The translations under genes and the position numbers were made by a program. A stretch of DNA of 64,000 bases, from the NCBI GenBank assembly GCA_009363875.1, contig CM018683.1:60900981-60964980 (forward strand), given 5' to 3'. A model generated the notes under the pieces. That model was given only the letters and a program-made list of their open reading frames with translations. It was not told the DNA's origin and searched no databases. Of the stretch, positions 22,639 through 32,458 are shown piece by piece. The DNA is from Mikania micrantha. Lineage: Eukaryota; Streptophyta; Magnoliopsida; Asterales; Asteraceae. The number at the start of each line of letters is the position of its first letter. Positions within the stretch are counted from its first letter, which is position 1.

Positions 22639-24192
22639 CGGGGAAAGCCAATGTTGTGGCCGATGCCCTAAGCCGGAAAAACACATCGAAACCCAAGAGG
22701 GTACGAGCTTTACAACTCACCATCCATCCCAATCTTCCTGAACAGATACGCAGTGCCCAGGTGGAGGCACTTAAACCTGAAAACTTAGCGGCTGAATCAT
22801 TAAGGGGAATGGAACAGCAACTTAAGAAAAAAGCCGATGGCCTACAATACTTCATGGAACGCGTCTGGGTTCCACATTACGGGAACTTACGAGACCTTGT
22901 GATGGACGAGGCTCACAAATCCCGGTATTCCGTTCACCCTGGATCTGATAAGATGTACCATGATCTGAAGATACTTTACTGGTGGCCACACATGAAAGCT
23001 GACATCGCCACCTACGTCAGCAAATGCTTGACTTGTGCTAAAGTCAAGATCGAGTACCAGAAACCATCTGGATTACTCACACAGCCCGAGATCCCCATGT
23101 GGAAATGGGAACAAATCTCCATGGATTTTATCACCAAATTACCCCGTACCCCAAGTGGATGTGACACAATATGGGTGATTGTGGACCGACTGACTAAGTC
23201 AGCACATTTCCTTGCGATCAAGGAAAATGACAAGATGGAAAAAACTGGCCAGAATCTATGTCAAGGAAGTGGTCTCGCGACATGGAGTGCCGATCTCCAT
23301 TATTTCGGATCGAGACGCCAGATTCACTTCTAACTTCTGGAAATCACTACAAAAGTCACTTGGCACGCGGTTGGATATGAGTACAGCATACCACCCACAA
23401 ACTGATGGCCAGAGTGAACGCACGATACAAACCCTTGAAGATATGCTACGAGCATGCGTAGTGGATTTTGGAAGTAGTTGGGAAACTCACCTGCCATTGG
23501 TGGAGTTCTCCTACAACAACAGTTACCACACAAGCATCAAAGCAGCGCCTTTTGAGGCACTCTATGGCAGGAAATGCCGATCACCCATATGTTGGGCGGA
23601 AGTGGGCGACAGCCAGCTCACTGGCCCGGAACTTGTGCATGAAACAACAGAGAAAATCGTGCAAATCAGAAACCGCATGGCAGCAGCTCGTGACCGTCAA
23701 AAGAGCTATGCCGACAAACGCCTAAAGCCTTTGGAATTTAAGGTAGGAGACAAAGTCCTTCTGAAAGTTTCACCCTGGAAAGGCGTCATTCGTTTTGGTA
23801 AACGAGGCAAACTGAACCCACGGTATATTGGACCTTTCGAGATCCTGAAGAGGATTGGTCCGGTGGCATACCAACTCAACTTGCCAACCGAACTCGACGG
23901 AGTGCACAACGTATTTCATGTCTCGAACCTGAAAAAGTGTTTATCGGATGAAACACTTATTGTTCCACTGGATGAGATCCAGGTGGATGAACAGCTACGG
24001 TTCGTGGAAGAACCGGTAGAGATCATGGACCGTGAGGTCAAACAACTCAAACAGAGTAAGATTCCTATTGTCAAAGTCCGATGGAACTCAAAACGCGGAC
24101 CTGAATTCACGTGGGAACGTGAAGATCAGATGATGCGCAAATATCCCCATCTCTTCAAGCAGACAACGTCGAATGTCGACAACAGCAAATAA
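22639..24192 (+). pseudogene. Element A pol, second part (integrase and chromodomain-like tail)
   Basis: This is the continuation of A's polyprotein after B. It starts with the repeated target site then KANVVADALSRK. The integrase zinc-binding region (HKSRYSVHPGSDK, CLTCAKVK) and core motifs (DFITKLP, SDRDARFTS, HPQTDGQSE) are present. The C terminus includes GPFEILKRIGPVAY and KVRWNSKRGPEFTWERED, ending at the TAA 24190-24192. One extra A in a run at about 23240 shifts the frame between DKMEK and KLARIY, breaking the protein; the duplicate at 12257-13317 lacks that insertion. The frameshift therefore probably arose after the duplication, since two copies share the rest. Confidence 0.93.
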
Positions 24193-24329
24193 ATTTCGGG
24201 ACGAAATTCCTTTCAACAAGGGGATGATGTGACAACCGGAAAATTTTTGTCTTTCAAACACTGTTGCTTCTCAAACACTACCAACAACAACCAAATTTCG
24301 GGACGAAATTTCTTTCAACAAGGGGATGA
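24191..24329 (+). promoter_or_regulatory. Element A polypurine tract region, duplicated
   Basis: The block AAATTTCGGGACGAAATT + CTTTCAACAAGGGGATGA + TGTGACA occurs twice, at 24191-24234 and 24293-24336. Only the second copy leads into the true LTR (24330). The first is followed by an LTR-like TGTGACAACCGG and about 50 bp of other sequence. The polypurine tract primes plus-strand synthesis; the inverted repeat upstream is shared with elements B and C. Confidence 0.85.
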
Positions 24330-27035
24330 TGTGACACCCGGCAATTTCAGGTAAATTGCAACTCTTATATTCTTTACATTTCACATTCATACTTGTTGCA
24401 TTTCATTTAATTATGTTTAATTAGATGAGTTGAACACAAACATCTACGAAACGATAATCATACATCGCACATTGGTTTTGGAAACCAAGTGTGGCAACCA
24501 CAACACTAACACCAGACAATAGTTCGGATAATTATTGAATTGTGCACTACACGTTGATTAGGATTAATCAAGCGTGCAAACACTTCGTAGAACACGAACA
24601 CAAACTATCTTAGATAATTCGAGGAATTATCGAAACACACACACGAGTCCCACGAACGTTGGTGATCAAACTTATATGTTACTATATGATTATGTGCTAA
24701 ACGTGTATTAGATGCTTTGGATAAACGTTAGGAATCGAGTACGAGCGAAATCGTATCATCGAAATCGAAAAACAATGAAGTTGGCCTGTCGCGGTACGCG
24801 ATACCCCCTTCGGCGAGAAGCTTCGCGATACGCGAAGCAAACCGGGAGTCGAGACTCCCGAATTACATCGCGCTACGCGATGATGATTTTTGATCGGCCT
24901 CCGCGGTACGCGAAGGCCATGCAGATCAAAATTTCAATATAAACCAACCCACTTCATTTCAGTCGAACTCCTTCCCATTTTCTCCGAGTTCCCACTCACT
25001 GTTGCGACCAAAACCCACCTGAAAACAAGCTTAAACCTCTGCTAACACCATTAGAAGCCATTGTTGGTGATTGGAAGCCATTGGAGCACCAAAGGGAGTT
25101 CTTGGAGGCCACCAACAAGCAAGACGATCCACACCAGCCTTCATTCGAGCTTCCAGAACCTGTCACACCACGGATTTAAGCTTCTAAGGTAGTTTCTTGT
25201 GTTTATCTATAGTTAGATCGCACATGCAATGGGTAAAAACCCACATGCAACTCCGTTTAGTTATTGTGCTTGAAATCGTTGGTGATTTGTTGAATAGATG
25301 TTATAGATTTACTGGTTTGATAATATTAGAATGTTAGATTTGAGTTTGATTGAGTTATTGGTAGATTTGATGATGATTTGGACAAACTTGCCATAAAAGG
25401 AAACTTTTATGTGCAAGTCTTGGATTTGTGATAATCTAGACATGTTAGACATGTCTAGATGTTGTTAAATGTGTATTGAAGTGTTTAGAAACACATTGGG
25501 ATATTTGATTTTGTCAAAAACTTGGTTTTGTAGAAACTTGCTAAAAATGGAAACTTTTATAAATCAAAAGAGGGCTTTTGATGTTTTAAAGTGTTTCGAT
25601 GAACTTGGGATATTGAAATATGTTTAGAAATGATTTCTAAGCATATTGGAAACCTTGATTTGCGAAAACGAGTTTTAAACGGATACTTTCCAAATAAGGA
25701 AACTTTATTTGGGCAAAACGGCATAAATGGTGATTTATGCGCAAACGACGTGTTTTAAGAGTTTAAACATGTTTTATAAACATATTGGAAGTTATTAGTT
25801 TATGAAATGGGATTTCATAACCACACTTTCCTAAGTTGGAAACTTTCTAAAAATAGCAACTTATGTGATTAGAGTCATAGGATACATTTTGGTGTCTTAT
25901 GTGCATCAAGGCACATAAACACAACGATCGTGTCACCAACGATTCGTCGAGTCTCACAAGTTAACACACGCACTCGGTTGAGCACACCGACACTTGGAGT
26001 TGTATGGGATACAACACAACACATAACACATACTCACACCTATATGGTTATAGGTGCTTACTAGCAGGACTGCTAGCTTTCGCAGACGCGAACACACGAA
26101 CATACCGGAACTGCTAACCAGGTGAGTTCACGGCCCCTTTTTCTATTTTCTACCTCTGGGGGAGAAAACATTGCAAACAACTGTTTTGAACAACTTACAC
26201 ACTTTGGTTATTTTTGTACATGCTAATATCGTATATGCATATGTGTGGCATTCATCCACAAAACTGATAAGTCCTCATTAAACACACCTCGAACCGTTAA
26301 TAGCGCGTAGCGCTCAGCGTGGTAATTCTGAATAGTACTATTTGGGCCTGACAAGCCCCACTGTTGCGAGCCGTATGGCCACCCCGACTGGAGGTCGGAA
26401 CAGTGCAAAATTGACCAAACAACATTTACCATATCTTGGATGGATATGGCGGGAGGCAGCATGTTAGCTTCGGTTGCGAACCCGCATATGATATAAAACA
26501 TATTGACTAGCTATCAATTGATATTGCATTGTATTGAAAAATAGACCCGCTAAACATTTACTTTAAACACTTGATGTTTACTGCTGATTACAAACCTGTG
26601 TTCTCACCAACCTTTGTGTTGACCTTTTACTCGCATGTTTTCTCAGGTAACTAAGGCACGCGCACAAGGAATAGGATGCTAGGCTGGAGTCGCATGCATC
26701 TGTTTAAGTGTCTTAGTCTATTAAACATTGTGTTCATTTGATCATGTTACTTATGTATTGTCAAACATCTTTAATCGCTTCCGCAACTATTGTTACTTAA
26801 CATTTTGAAAACCGTTTTAAATTAACGCTTCCGCTACCTATGAATGTTAAACTGTTTTGTTAACATATATTTTATTTCCGCAACTCTGATTTTACAAACT
26901 ATTTTATCCAAGTTATTGGACGTATGTATGAAACCAGACATATAGGTCTCGCATGTTGTGTGACCGGAGACTGCGATCCTGACAATCTGCCGCCGCTCGC
27001 GCCCCGGAAGGGACGGGATTTCTCGGGGTGCGACA
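24330..27035 (+). repeat. Element A 3' LTR
   Basis: A 2706-bp LTR, from TGTGACACCCGG to GGGGTGCGACA, followed by the TSD GACGA and CACTA sequence. It contains the same CGCG-box array (from 24790) and TATA as the 5' LTR. Confidence 0.95.
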
Positions 27036-27871
27036 GACGACACCTCGTCGCTGATTGTAATTTTTTTTTTGATTTTTCGTTTACCTAATTATCAGTTACA
27101 AAACAACTAAAAAAGTAAAAAAAAAAAAAAAAACAAGAAGACCTATAGCGACGACAAATAGTCGCTATAGGTTTCAGTAAAAGAGCCAAAAATTTTGTCA
27201 ACTCTCGCTCAATCCGGCACCACATATTGCGACGACAACTTGTCGCTATAGCTGAAAAGGTCAAAAAAATTATCTGAGGCCTATTGCGACTACATGTCGT
27301 CGCTGTAGCCTATGCTATAGAAACTACTTTTGTCGTCCCAATTGTTCTCGCCCTTTTAGGACCACTTTCTTGTAGTGACTAGCATATCCTAAACGAGCCC
27401 AAGCCCGATCCTGAGCTTCCAATATCAAGATGGAACCCGGTTGCAAGTTTGTATGAGCTTATTATTTATATATTTTTTATTTATTGTATCAATTGTATAT
27501 TTACATAATTAATTATATATATATGTATATAATTATGAAAAATAAAATTAAGTCATATATTCTATGTCAAATTTTAAAAGTATAATTATATATATAAATA
27601 TATATTAAATTAATAATTAAAATAAATAAACTGTATAACTAAATGAGATGTTTCTAATGTCTATTAGAGTTGTCAAATGTTATTTTTTTAATTTTTTTAT
27701 GTTTTTAGGAAAAATGTTGTTTTTATTTGATCCTATCTCATACTTTATATGCGATGGCTAAAGATTTTTTATATGTGTTAGTTAAAGATTTTTTTAAATG
27801 TTATAATTAAAGATTTGAAATTAACGGGATTTGATTTGGAGTAATCTAATTGAATCTTCTTTGTCACACAG

Positions 27872-28979
27872 ACATGAAGCAAAATTCATCCAAAAAATTG
27901 TTACAAAAATCTCACTAAAACTACATCTCATCAATTGGAGCATCGATGAGAATCTAGTAGGCATGGAGACCCGGGTAATGAATCTAATTCCGTTTTTAGA
28001 AACTGACCCTGAAGATGATGTTCGAATGATAGGGATATGGGGGATGGGAGGTGCAGGAAAGACGACTTTGGCACGGGCGGTTTTTGATCGTAATTCTATT
28101 TTTTTTGAGGGTAAAAGCTTTGTTGAGAATGTAAGAGACTGTTCAAAAGGAAAGGGTTTGAAGGGATTGCAAAAACAGGTGCTTAAAAATGTGTTAAATG
28201 ATCAAAGCATTGATGTAACAAGTGTTTTTGATGGGATAAATAAAATGAAAAAGATGATGCCTGGTAGAAAGGTTCTTGTAGTTCTAGATGACGTGGATGA
28301 CATAGACCAGCTTGAGGCATTAGCAGGTAGCCCGAATTGGTTTAAGCCCGGAAGTAGAATCATCATCACAACAAGAGACAGACAAGTGTTGATAGCACAA
28401 GGAGTCCATGTTGATAATATCTATAATATCAGTTTATTATCAGATGATGAAGCAATCTGTCTCTTCAGTAGGCGTGCATTTAGGAGAGAGGTACCAATTC
28501 AAGGGTATGAAAAGCTATCTCAACAAGTTGTATATTATGCTAAAGGTCTTCCCTTAACAATCAAAGTTTTGGGTTCATTTCTTTATGGTATAACTGATCG
28601 GCCTAAATGGGTAGATACCCTAGAAAGACTAAAAACAATCCCATTGGAGAAAACATTAAAAATATTGGAAATAAGCTATGACGGTCTAGAGAAAGATCAC
28701 AAAGAGATATTCTTAGATGTTGCATGCATGCTCAAAGGTGAATTAAAGGACAAGGCAATCAGAATACTAGAAGGCTGCGGATTTCATGCTCAAATTGGTT
28801 TAGAAGTTCTTGAGCAAAGGTCTCTCATAAATATATCAAATTATGGAATTTTAAGCATGCATGATCATTTAGATGAAATAGGAAGAAATATTGTTCGTCG
28901 TTTGCACCCTGATGAGCCTAACAGACATAGCCGACTATGGGTTAAGGAAGAAATTGAAGAAATACTAGTTAATAACTTG
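27872..28979 (+). CDS. TNL immune receptor, exon 2 (NB-ARC domain)
   Basis: This exon encodes the nucleotide-binding switch of the receptor. It begins after CACACAG at 27871 (HEAKFIQKIV), continuing the TIR exon in frame, and ends at 28979 before GGTAAAG. NB-ARC motifs run in order: P-loop GMGGAGKTT, RNBS-A-like FVENVRD, kinase-2 KVLVVLDDVDD, RNBS-B GSRIIITTRD, GLPL (YAKGLPLTIKVLGSF), RNBS-D IFLDVACM and an MHD motif in SMHDHLDEIGR. The kinase-2 block ends in DDVDD with D (not W), as in TNLs rather than CC-NB-LRRs. No stop or frameshift is present. The ORF upstream of 27872 to 27831 is intron. The intact P-loop and MHD suggest an ATP/ADP-switching receptor. Confidence 0.95.
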
Positions 28980-29064
28980 GTAAAGAAAAGTTTATTTTTA
29001 AGGTGGAATAGAAACATAGTTTTATTTGTTATAACAAAATTTTAATGTTAGGTTTTCATTACAG

Positions 29065-29364
29065 GGTACCAAAGACACAAGAAGCATGATTATGGAGGAT
29101 ATGGATGTCCATCCAGCTATAGTTATGCAAAGTCTTAGAAAGATGAAGAAGCTTAGATTACTTTTTGTTACCAATGATGTATTATCTAAAAATTGGGAAA
29201 TTGTTGAAGGTGGTGTCCAATACTTACCAGATACTTTAAGATCTCTACATTGGTCTCGTTACCTTCTTTGTTGTTTGCCTAAAACATTTCAAGCAACTAA
29301 TCTTGTTAACCTTGAAATGCCATATAGCTATATTTCTCAACTCTGGGAAGGGGGAGAAAGAAAG
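29065..29364 (+). CDS. TNL immune receptor, exon 3 (NB-ARC to LRR linker)
   Basis: A 300-bp exon bounded by TTACAG|GG and AAAG|GTAGAA. It joins exon 2 in frame as NNL-GTKDTRSM. It encodes the conserved NL-linker/first LRRs seen in TNLs: MKKLRLLFV, a YLPDTLRSLHWSRY block (the 'LPxxLRxLxW' pattern) and LVNLEMPYSYISQLWEGG. The short introns on either side (28980-29064, 29365-29466) have normal plant sizes and GT-AG ends. The apparent stop at 29371 is intronic. Confidence 0.9.
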
Positions 29365-29466
29365 GTAGAATAATGGTTGGATGGTTGGCTGTTTTGCATG
29401 ATGCTTTATTATGTTATATTTTGTAAATTAATTTGAAATTCATCTTTTTCTTTCTTTCTTAAGCAG

Positions 29467-31500
29467 GTACTTGAAAAGCTTAGATTTGTTGACCTCATGT
29501 TTTCAAAATTGAGAACCTTTGACCTTGGAATGACTCGAAATCTTAAAAGACTAAATCTTAGTTATTGTGAAGGCTTGGTAGAACTCCAAATGCCCGTTGC
29601 ACTTCCAATGCTCGACTGCCTCAACCTTCGTCATTCAAAGGTGAGTAATCTTAACCTTGGGATGACTCCAAATATCAAGAAATTAGATCTTTCAGGATGT
29701 AAAGATCTGGTTGAACTCCAAATGCCTGTTGCACTTCCAATACTCGACGACCTCCGCCTTAGTCATTCTAAGGTGACTAACCTTAACCTCGGGATGACTC
29801 CAAATATAAAGAATTTATGTCTTGAAGGATGTAAAGATCTGGTAGAACTCCACATGCCAGTTGCACTTCCAATGCTTCACAACCTCGACTTTTGTGATTC
29901 TAAGGTGAGTAATCTTAACCTTGGGATGATTCCAAATATCAAGGAGTTACGTCTTCAAGGATGTGATGACCTCGTAGAACTCCAAATGCCCGTTGCACTT
30001 CCAATGCTCAACTACCTCGACCTTAGTGATTCTAAGGTGAGTAATCTTAACCTTGGGATGACTCCAAATATCGTGAATTTATGTCTTGAAGGATGTGGAG
30101 ACCTGGTAGAACTCAAAATGCCTGATGTACTTCAAAAACTCAAGTACCTCAACCTTAGTTATTCTAAGGTGAGTAATCTTAACCTCCGAATGACTCCAAA
30201 TATTAAGGAATTATGTCTGAAAGGATGTGATGACCTTGTAGAACTCCAAATGCCCGTTGCACTTCCAATGCTTGACTACCTCGACCTTAGTGATTCTAAG
30301 GTGAGTAATCTTAACCTAGGGATGACTCCAAATATCGAGACTTTATGTCTTGAAGGATGTGAAGACCTGATAGAACTCCAAATGCCCGTTGCACTTCCAA
30401 TGCTTGACTACCTCAACCTTAGTGATTCTAAGGTGAGTAATCTTAACCTAGGGATGACTCCAAATATCGTGACTTTATGTCTTGAAGGATGTGAAGACTT
30501 GGTAGAACTCCAAATGCCCGTTGCACTTCCAATGCTCAACTACCTCAACCTTAGTCATTCTAAGTTGAATAACCTTAACATGGGGATGACTCCAAATATC
30601 AAGAATTTATGTCTTGAAGCATGTAAAGATCTGGTAGAACTCCAAATGGCCGTTGCACTTCCAATGCTCAACAACCTCAACCTTAGTCATTCTAAGATGA
30701 GTAATCTTAACCTCGGGATGACTCCAAATATCAAGAAATTACATCTTGAAGGATGTAACAATTTGGTAGAACTCCAAATGCCTGTTGCACTTCCAATGCT
30801 TGACTACCTCAACCTTAGTCATTCTAAGGTGAGTCATCTTAACCTTGGGATGACTCCAAATATCGAGGAGTTAAGTCTTACTAGATGTGACGACCTCGTA
30901 GAACTCCAAATACCCGTTGTACTTCCAAAGCTTGAGTACCTCAACCTTAGTCATTCTAAGGTGAGTAATCTTAACCTTGGGATGACTCCAAACCTTGAGT
31001 CTTTTTCAGCAAGCATTTGTGGTTTACCCTCATCGAGTGGAGATCTTGAGAAGCTTATTTCTTTTGGCCTATGTGGTTTAACAAACCCTGAGTATTTTTC
31101 AGCAAGCATTTGTGGTTTAAAGCATTTAACCGCGCTTGCACTTGATGGCAATATTCCAAAGGCGCCCAAGTATTTGTGGAAGTTAAAAAGTCTAGAGAAG
31201 CTAACTTTATCTATGAAAGAGATTAAGCATCTTCCAGATAACATTTGTACGTTGAAACATCTGAAATCTCTTGATCTAAAATCTTGTTGGCTTCTGGAGC
31301 AGCTACCCATGGATCTTGGAGGATTAGAGTGCTTAGAGGAGTTGCACCTAACAGATTGTGTATCCTTACGAGATATACCTGACATCATCTGTAAAATAAA
31401 GTGTCTAAAATTGTTAAATATTGAAGGTGCTGGCATAAGTCATCTTCCGGAGAGTATTTTTCAGTTAAACGATCTGCGTATATCGATGGAGTTCTGGTAA
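29467..31500 (+). CDS. TNL immune receptor, exon 4 (LRR domain with exact 44-residue tandem array)
   Basis: This final exon starts after TTAAGCAG (29466) with VLEKLRFVDL and ends at the TAA 31498-31500. It encodes the recognition LRRs. From 29509 to 30960 it consists of eleven 132-bp units without any length change. Each is 44 residues holding two LRRs (pattern NLNLGMTPNIKxLxLxGCxDLVELQMP then VALPMLDYLNLSHSKVS). A twelfth partial unit follows. From about 31009 the repeats become irregular and more typical (CTLKHLKSLDLKSCWLLEQLP). The array implies recent intragenic amplification. The last codons (RISMEFW) end without the post-LRR C-JID domain common in TNLs, so the C terminus may be truncated; remnant repeat sequence lies downstream at about 31710-31760. 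Confidence 0.92.
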   Translation, partial: VLEKLRFVDLMFSKLRTFDLGMTRNLKRLNLSYCEGLVELQMPVALPMLDCLNLRHSKVSNLNLGMTPNIKKLDLSGCKDLVELQMPVALPILDDLRLSHSKVTNLNLGMTPNIKNLCLEGCKDLVELHMPVALPMLHNLDFCDSKVSNLNLGMIPNIKELRLQGCDDLVELQMPVALPMLNYLDLSDSKVSNLNLGMTPNIVNLCLEGCGDLVELKMPDVLQKLKYLNLSYSKVSNLNLRMTPNIKELCLKGCDDLVELQMPVALPMLDYLDLSDSKVSNLNLGMTPNIETLCLEGCEDLIELQMPVALPMLDYLNLSDSKVSNLNLGMTPNIVTLCLEGCEDLVELQMPVALPMLNYLNLSHSKLNNLNMGMTPNIKNLCLEACKDLVELQMAVALPMLNNLNLSHSKMSNLNLGMTPNIKKLHLEGCNNLVELQMPVALPMLDYLNLSHSKVSHLNLGMTPNIEELSLTRCDDLVELQIPVVLPKLEYLNLSHSKVSNLNLGMTPNLESFSASICGLPSSSGDLEKLISFGLCGLTNPEYFSASICGLKHLTALALDGNIPKAPKYLWKLKSLEKLTLSMKEIKHLPDNICTLKHLKSLDLKSCWLLEQLPMDLGGLECLEELHLTDCVSLRDIPDIICKIKCLKLLNIEGAGISHLPESIFQLNDLRISMEFW

Positions 31501-32374
31501 TTTCAAGCAATACTTTCTTAAAAATAAATGTAATGTATTAATTCTCTAACAATGGATGTAAGAAACCTCATATAACTTGTTTATTTTGCTTTTGTACTTT
31601 TGCATGACAGATTTAAAAAATGGAGGATTGATGTATTTGTGAATATCTAAAGCTCAAAGCCTGGAGAAGTTATATCCTGAAGAGCATAACGAATTTGTGA
31701 ATATCTAAAACCTCTGTGGTTTTAACTTCTAAGGTGAGTAACTTTAATCTTGAGTGTTAATCTAAAAGACTCTTAATAAGAAAATTATTTACCAAAATGG
31801 TGTTCTTGCAAAAATATTTACCAATACAGTGTTTTGATTCCAAAACATGTGCCACATCATAAAAAAAATTTGTTTTAGAGTGCCAATGGAAAATGTAAAG
31901 CTGAGAGTGTCTGTAAACATTTCCTCAGCTTGGAGTATTGCCGACGAAAAGATCAAAGTTGGAGTATTTAAATCCAATAACCCTTGTTAAAAAATATGAT
32001 AAAAGTTGTCAAATGAATATTAATCGAATTATTAATTATTTTATTAATATATAAAATTGTTAGAAAATTGTTAAGTATGATTAGCAATATAAATAAATCA
32101 CAAAATATTTAATTAATGAAAGTTCTCCGATAAAATTAGAAGAGAGAAACTAACTAATGATTAAACACCAGTTTTGTAAATATTTTTTCTACAACACCAT
32201 TTTGGTAAATAATTTTTTTAATGACACTTTTTTTGGGGTAAAAATTCATTCAATTTTGGGCTTATACCAAATATTGAGAAGTTATATTTAAAACATTTAA
32301 TGGCTTCTATGCAAGATGTTGGGGAATTTCATTTTAATATATAATATAATTTCTTTTTTGCAAAGCATACCAAG
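31501..32374. other. TNL 3' flank: LRR-repeat remnant and MITE debris
   Basis: No gene is seen. 31710-31760 contains 'ttctaaggtgagtaactttaatctt', matching the boundary of the 132-bp LRR units and suggesting that the gene once extended further or that a unit was copied here. 31640-31710 holds a 17-bp direct repeat (gaatttgtgaatatct twice). The rest is MITE-derived (see 31781-32216) or AT-rich. Confidence 0.6.
31781..32216. mobile_element. Foldback-type MITE with a second, truncated MITE inside
   Basis: Imperfect inverted arms of about 54 bp, 31781-31834 (TATTTACCAAAATGGTGT and AATATTTACC..ACAGTGTTT) and 32163-32216, define a foldback element. Inside it, 31840-31983 is one half of the palindromic Mutator-type MITE found complete at 51375-51634, ending in the same CCAATAACCC terminus. 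The remaining interior is AT-rich. Family assignment of the outer element is uncertain. Confidence 0.6.
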
Positions 32375-32379
32375 GTCTA

Positions 32380-32458
32380 TGTAAAGACTAATAAAGGTTG
32401 ATGCTCACCAAACTTCTTATTTGTCTAAGTATTGGAGCTACAAAGTCTAAAAGCCTTC
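32380..32458 (+). repeat. Element D 5' LTR remnant
   Basis: The segment matches the first part of D's 3' LTR (46066-46140: taaagactaataaaggttgatg, ctaagtattggagctacaaag). It keeps the canonical TG start that the 3' copy has lost (TA at 46066). It ends at the deletion junction with element C, near the short shared 'cggaaggaact' sequence. Confidence 0.8.

Larger units (their letters stand above)
4107..27035 (+). mobile_element. Full-length Ty3/gypsy retrotransposon A (chromovirus-like), interrupted by element B
   Basis: The 5' LTR 4107-6813 and 3' LTR 24330-27035 are flanked by the perfect TSD GACGA (4102-4106 and 27036-27040). A primer-binding site, gag, protease, reverse transcriptase, RNase H, integrase and polypurine tract occur in Ty3/gypsy order. 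Without element B (10208-22638) A is about 10.5 kb. I noticed only three substitutions and one 1-bp indel between the two LTRs, all between about 5980 and 6400 in the 5' copy, so insertion was recent. The copy is not autonomous: gag-pol carries two frameshifts and the insertion of B. The integrase C terminus resembles the chromodomain-like tail of Tekay/Del-type chromoviruses; clade assignment is an inference. Confidence 0.95.
560..27377. mobile_element. Non-autonomous CACTA (En/Spm) element, split by later insertions
   Basis: The termini are CACTACAA at 560-567 and its complement TTGTAGTG at 27370-27377. They are flanked by the 3-bp TSD ACT (557-559 and 27378-27380), as expected for CACTA transposons. 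Subterminal sequence carries many short GCGACGAC/GTCGTCGC motifs in both orientations (about 589-660 and 27037-27310), typical of transposase-binding subterminal repeats. CACTA-derived DNA is only 560-763, 4053-4106 and 27041-27377, about 595 bp. There is no transposase, so this was a small non-autonomous element. All other sequence between the ends arrived later, inside it. Confidence 0.9.
435..27871 (+). other. TNL intron 1, expanded by nested transposons
   Basis: The intron runs from the GT donor at 435 to an acceptor ending CACACAG at 27871, 27.4 kb in all. Removing the CACTA element and everything nested in it leaves 435-559 plus 27381-27871, about 0.6 kb of AT-rich sequence, a normal TNL first-intron size. 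The residual 27381-27871 stretch holds no gene that I can see; it is AT-rich, with TATATA runs and T-rich tracts before the acceptor. The boundaries are inferred from frame continuity of the flanking exons and splice consensus. Whether the transcript is spliced across the nest is unknown. Confidence 0.85.

Noticed and set aside
24228..24240. TGTGACAACCGG as the true start of element A's 3' LTR
   Set aside because: The 5' LTR begins TGTGACACCCGGCAATTTCAGG, which matches 24330, not 24228; lengths agree only with 24330.
31498..31660. Additional TNL exon after 31496 using the GGTAATT donor and the GACAG acceptor near 31610
   Set aside because: The spliced frame gives an immediate stop (TG+A), so it would not extend the protein.
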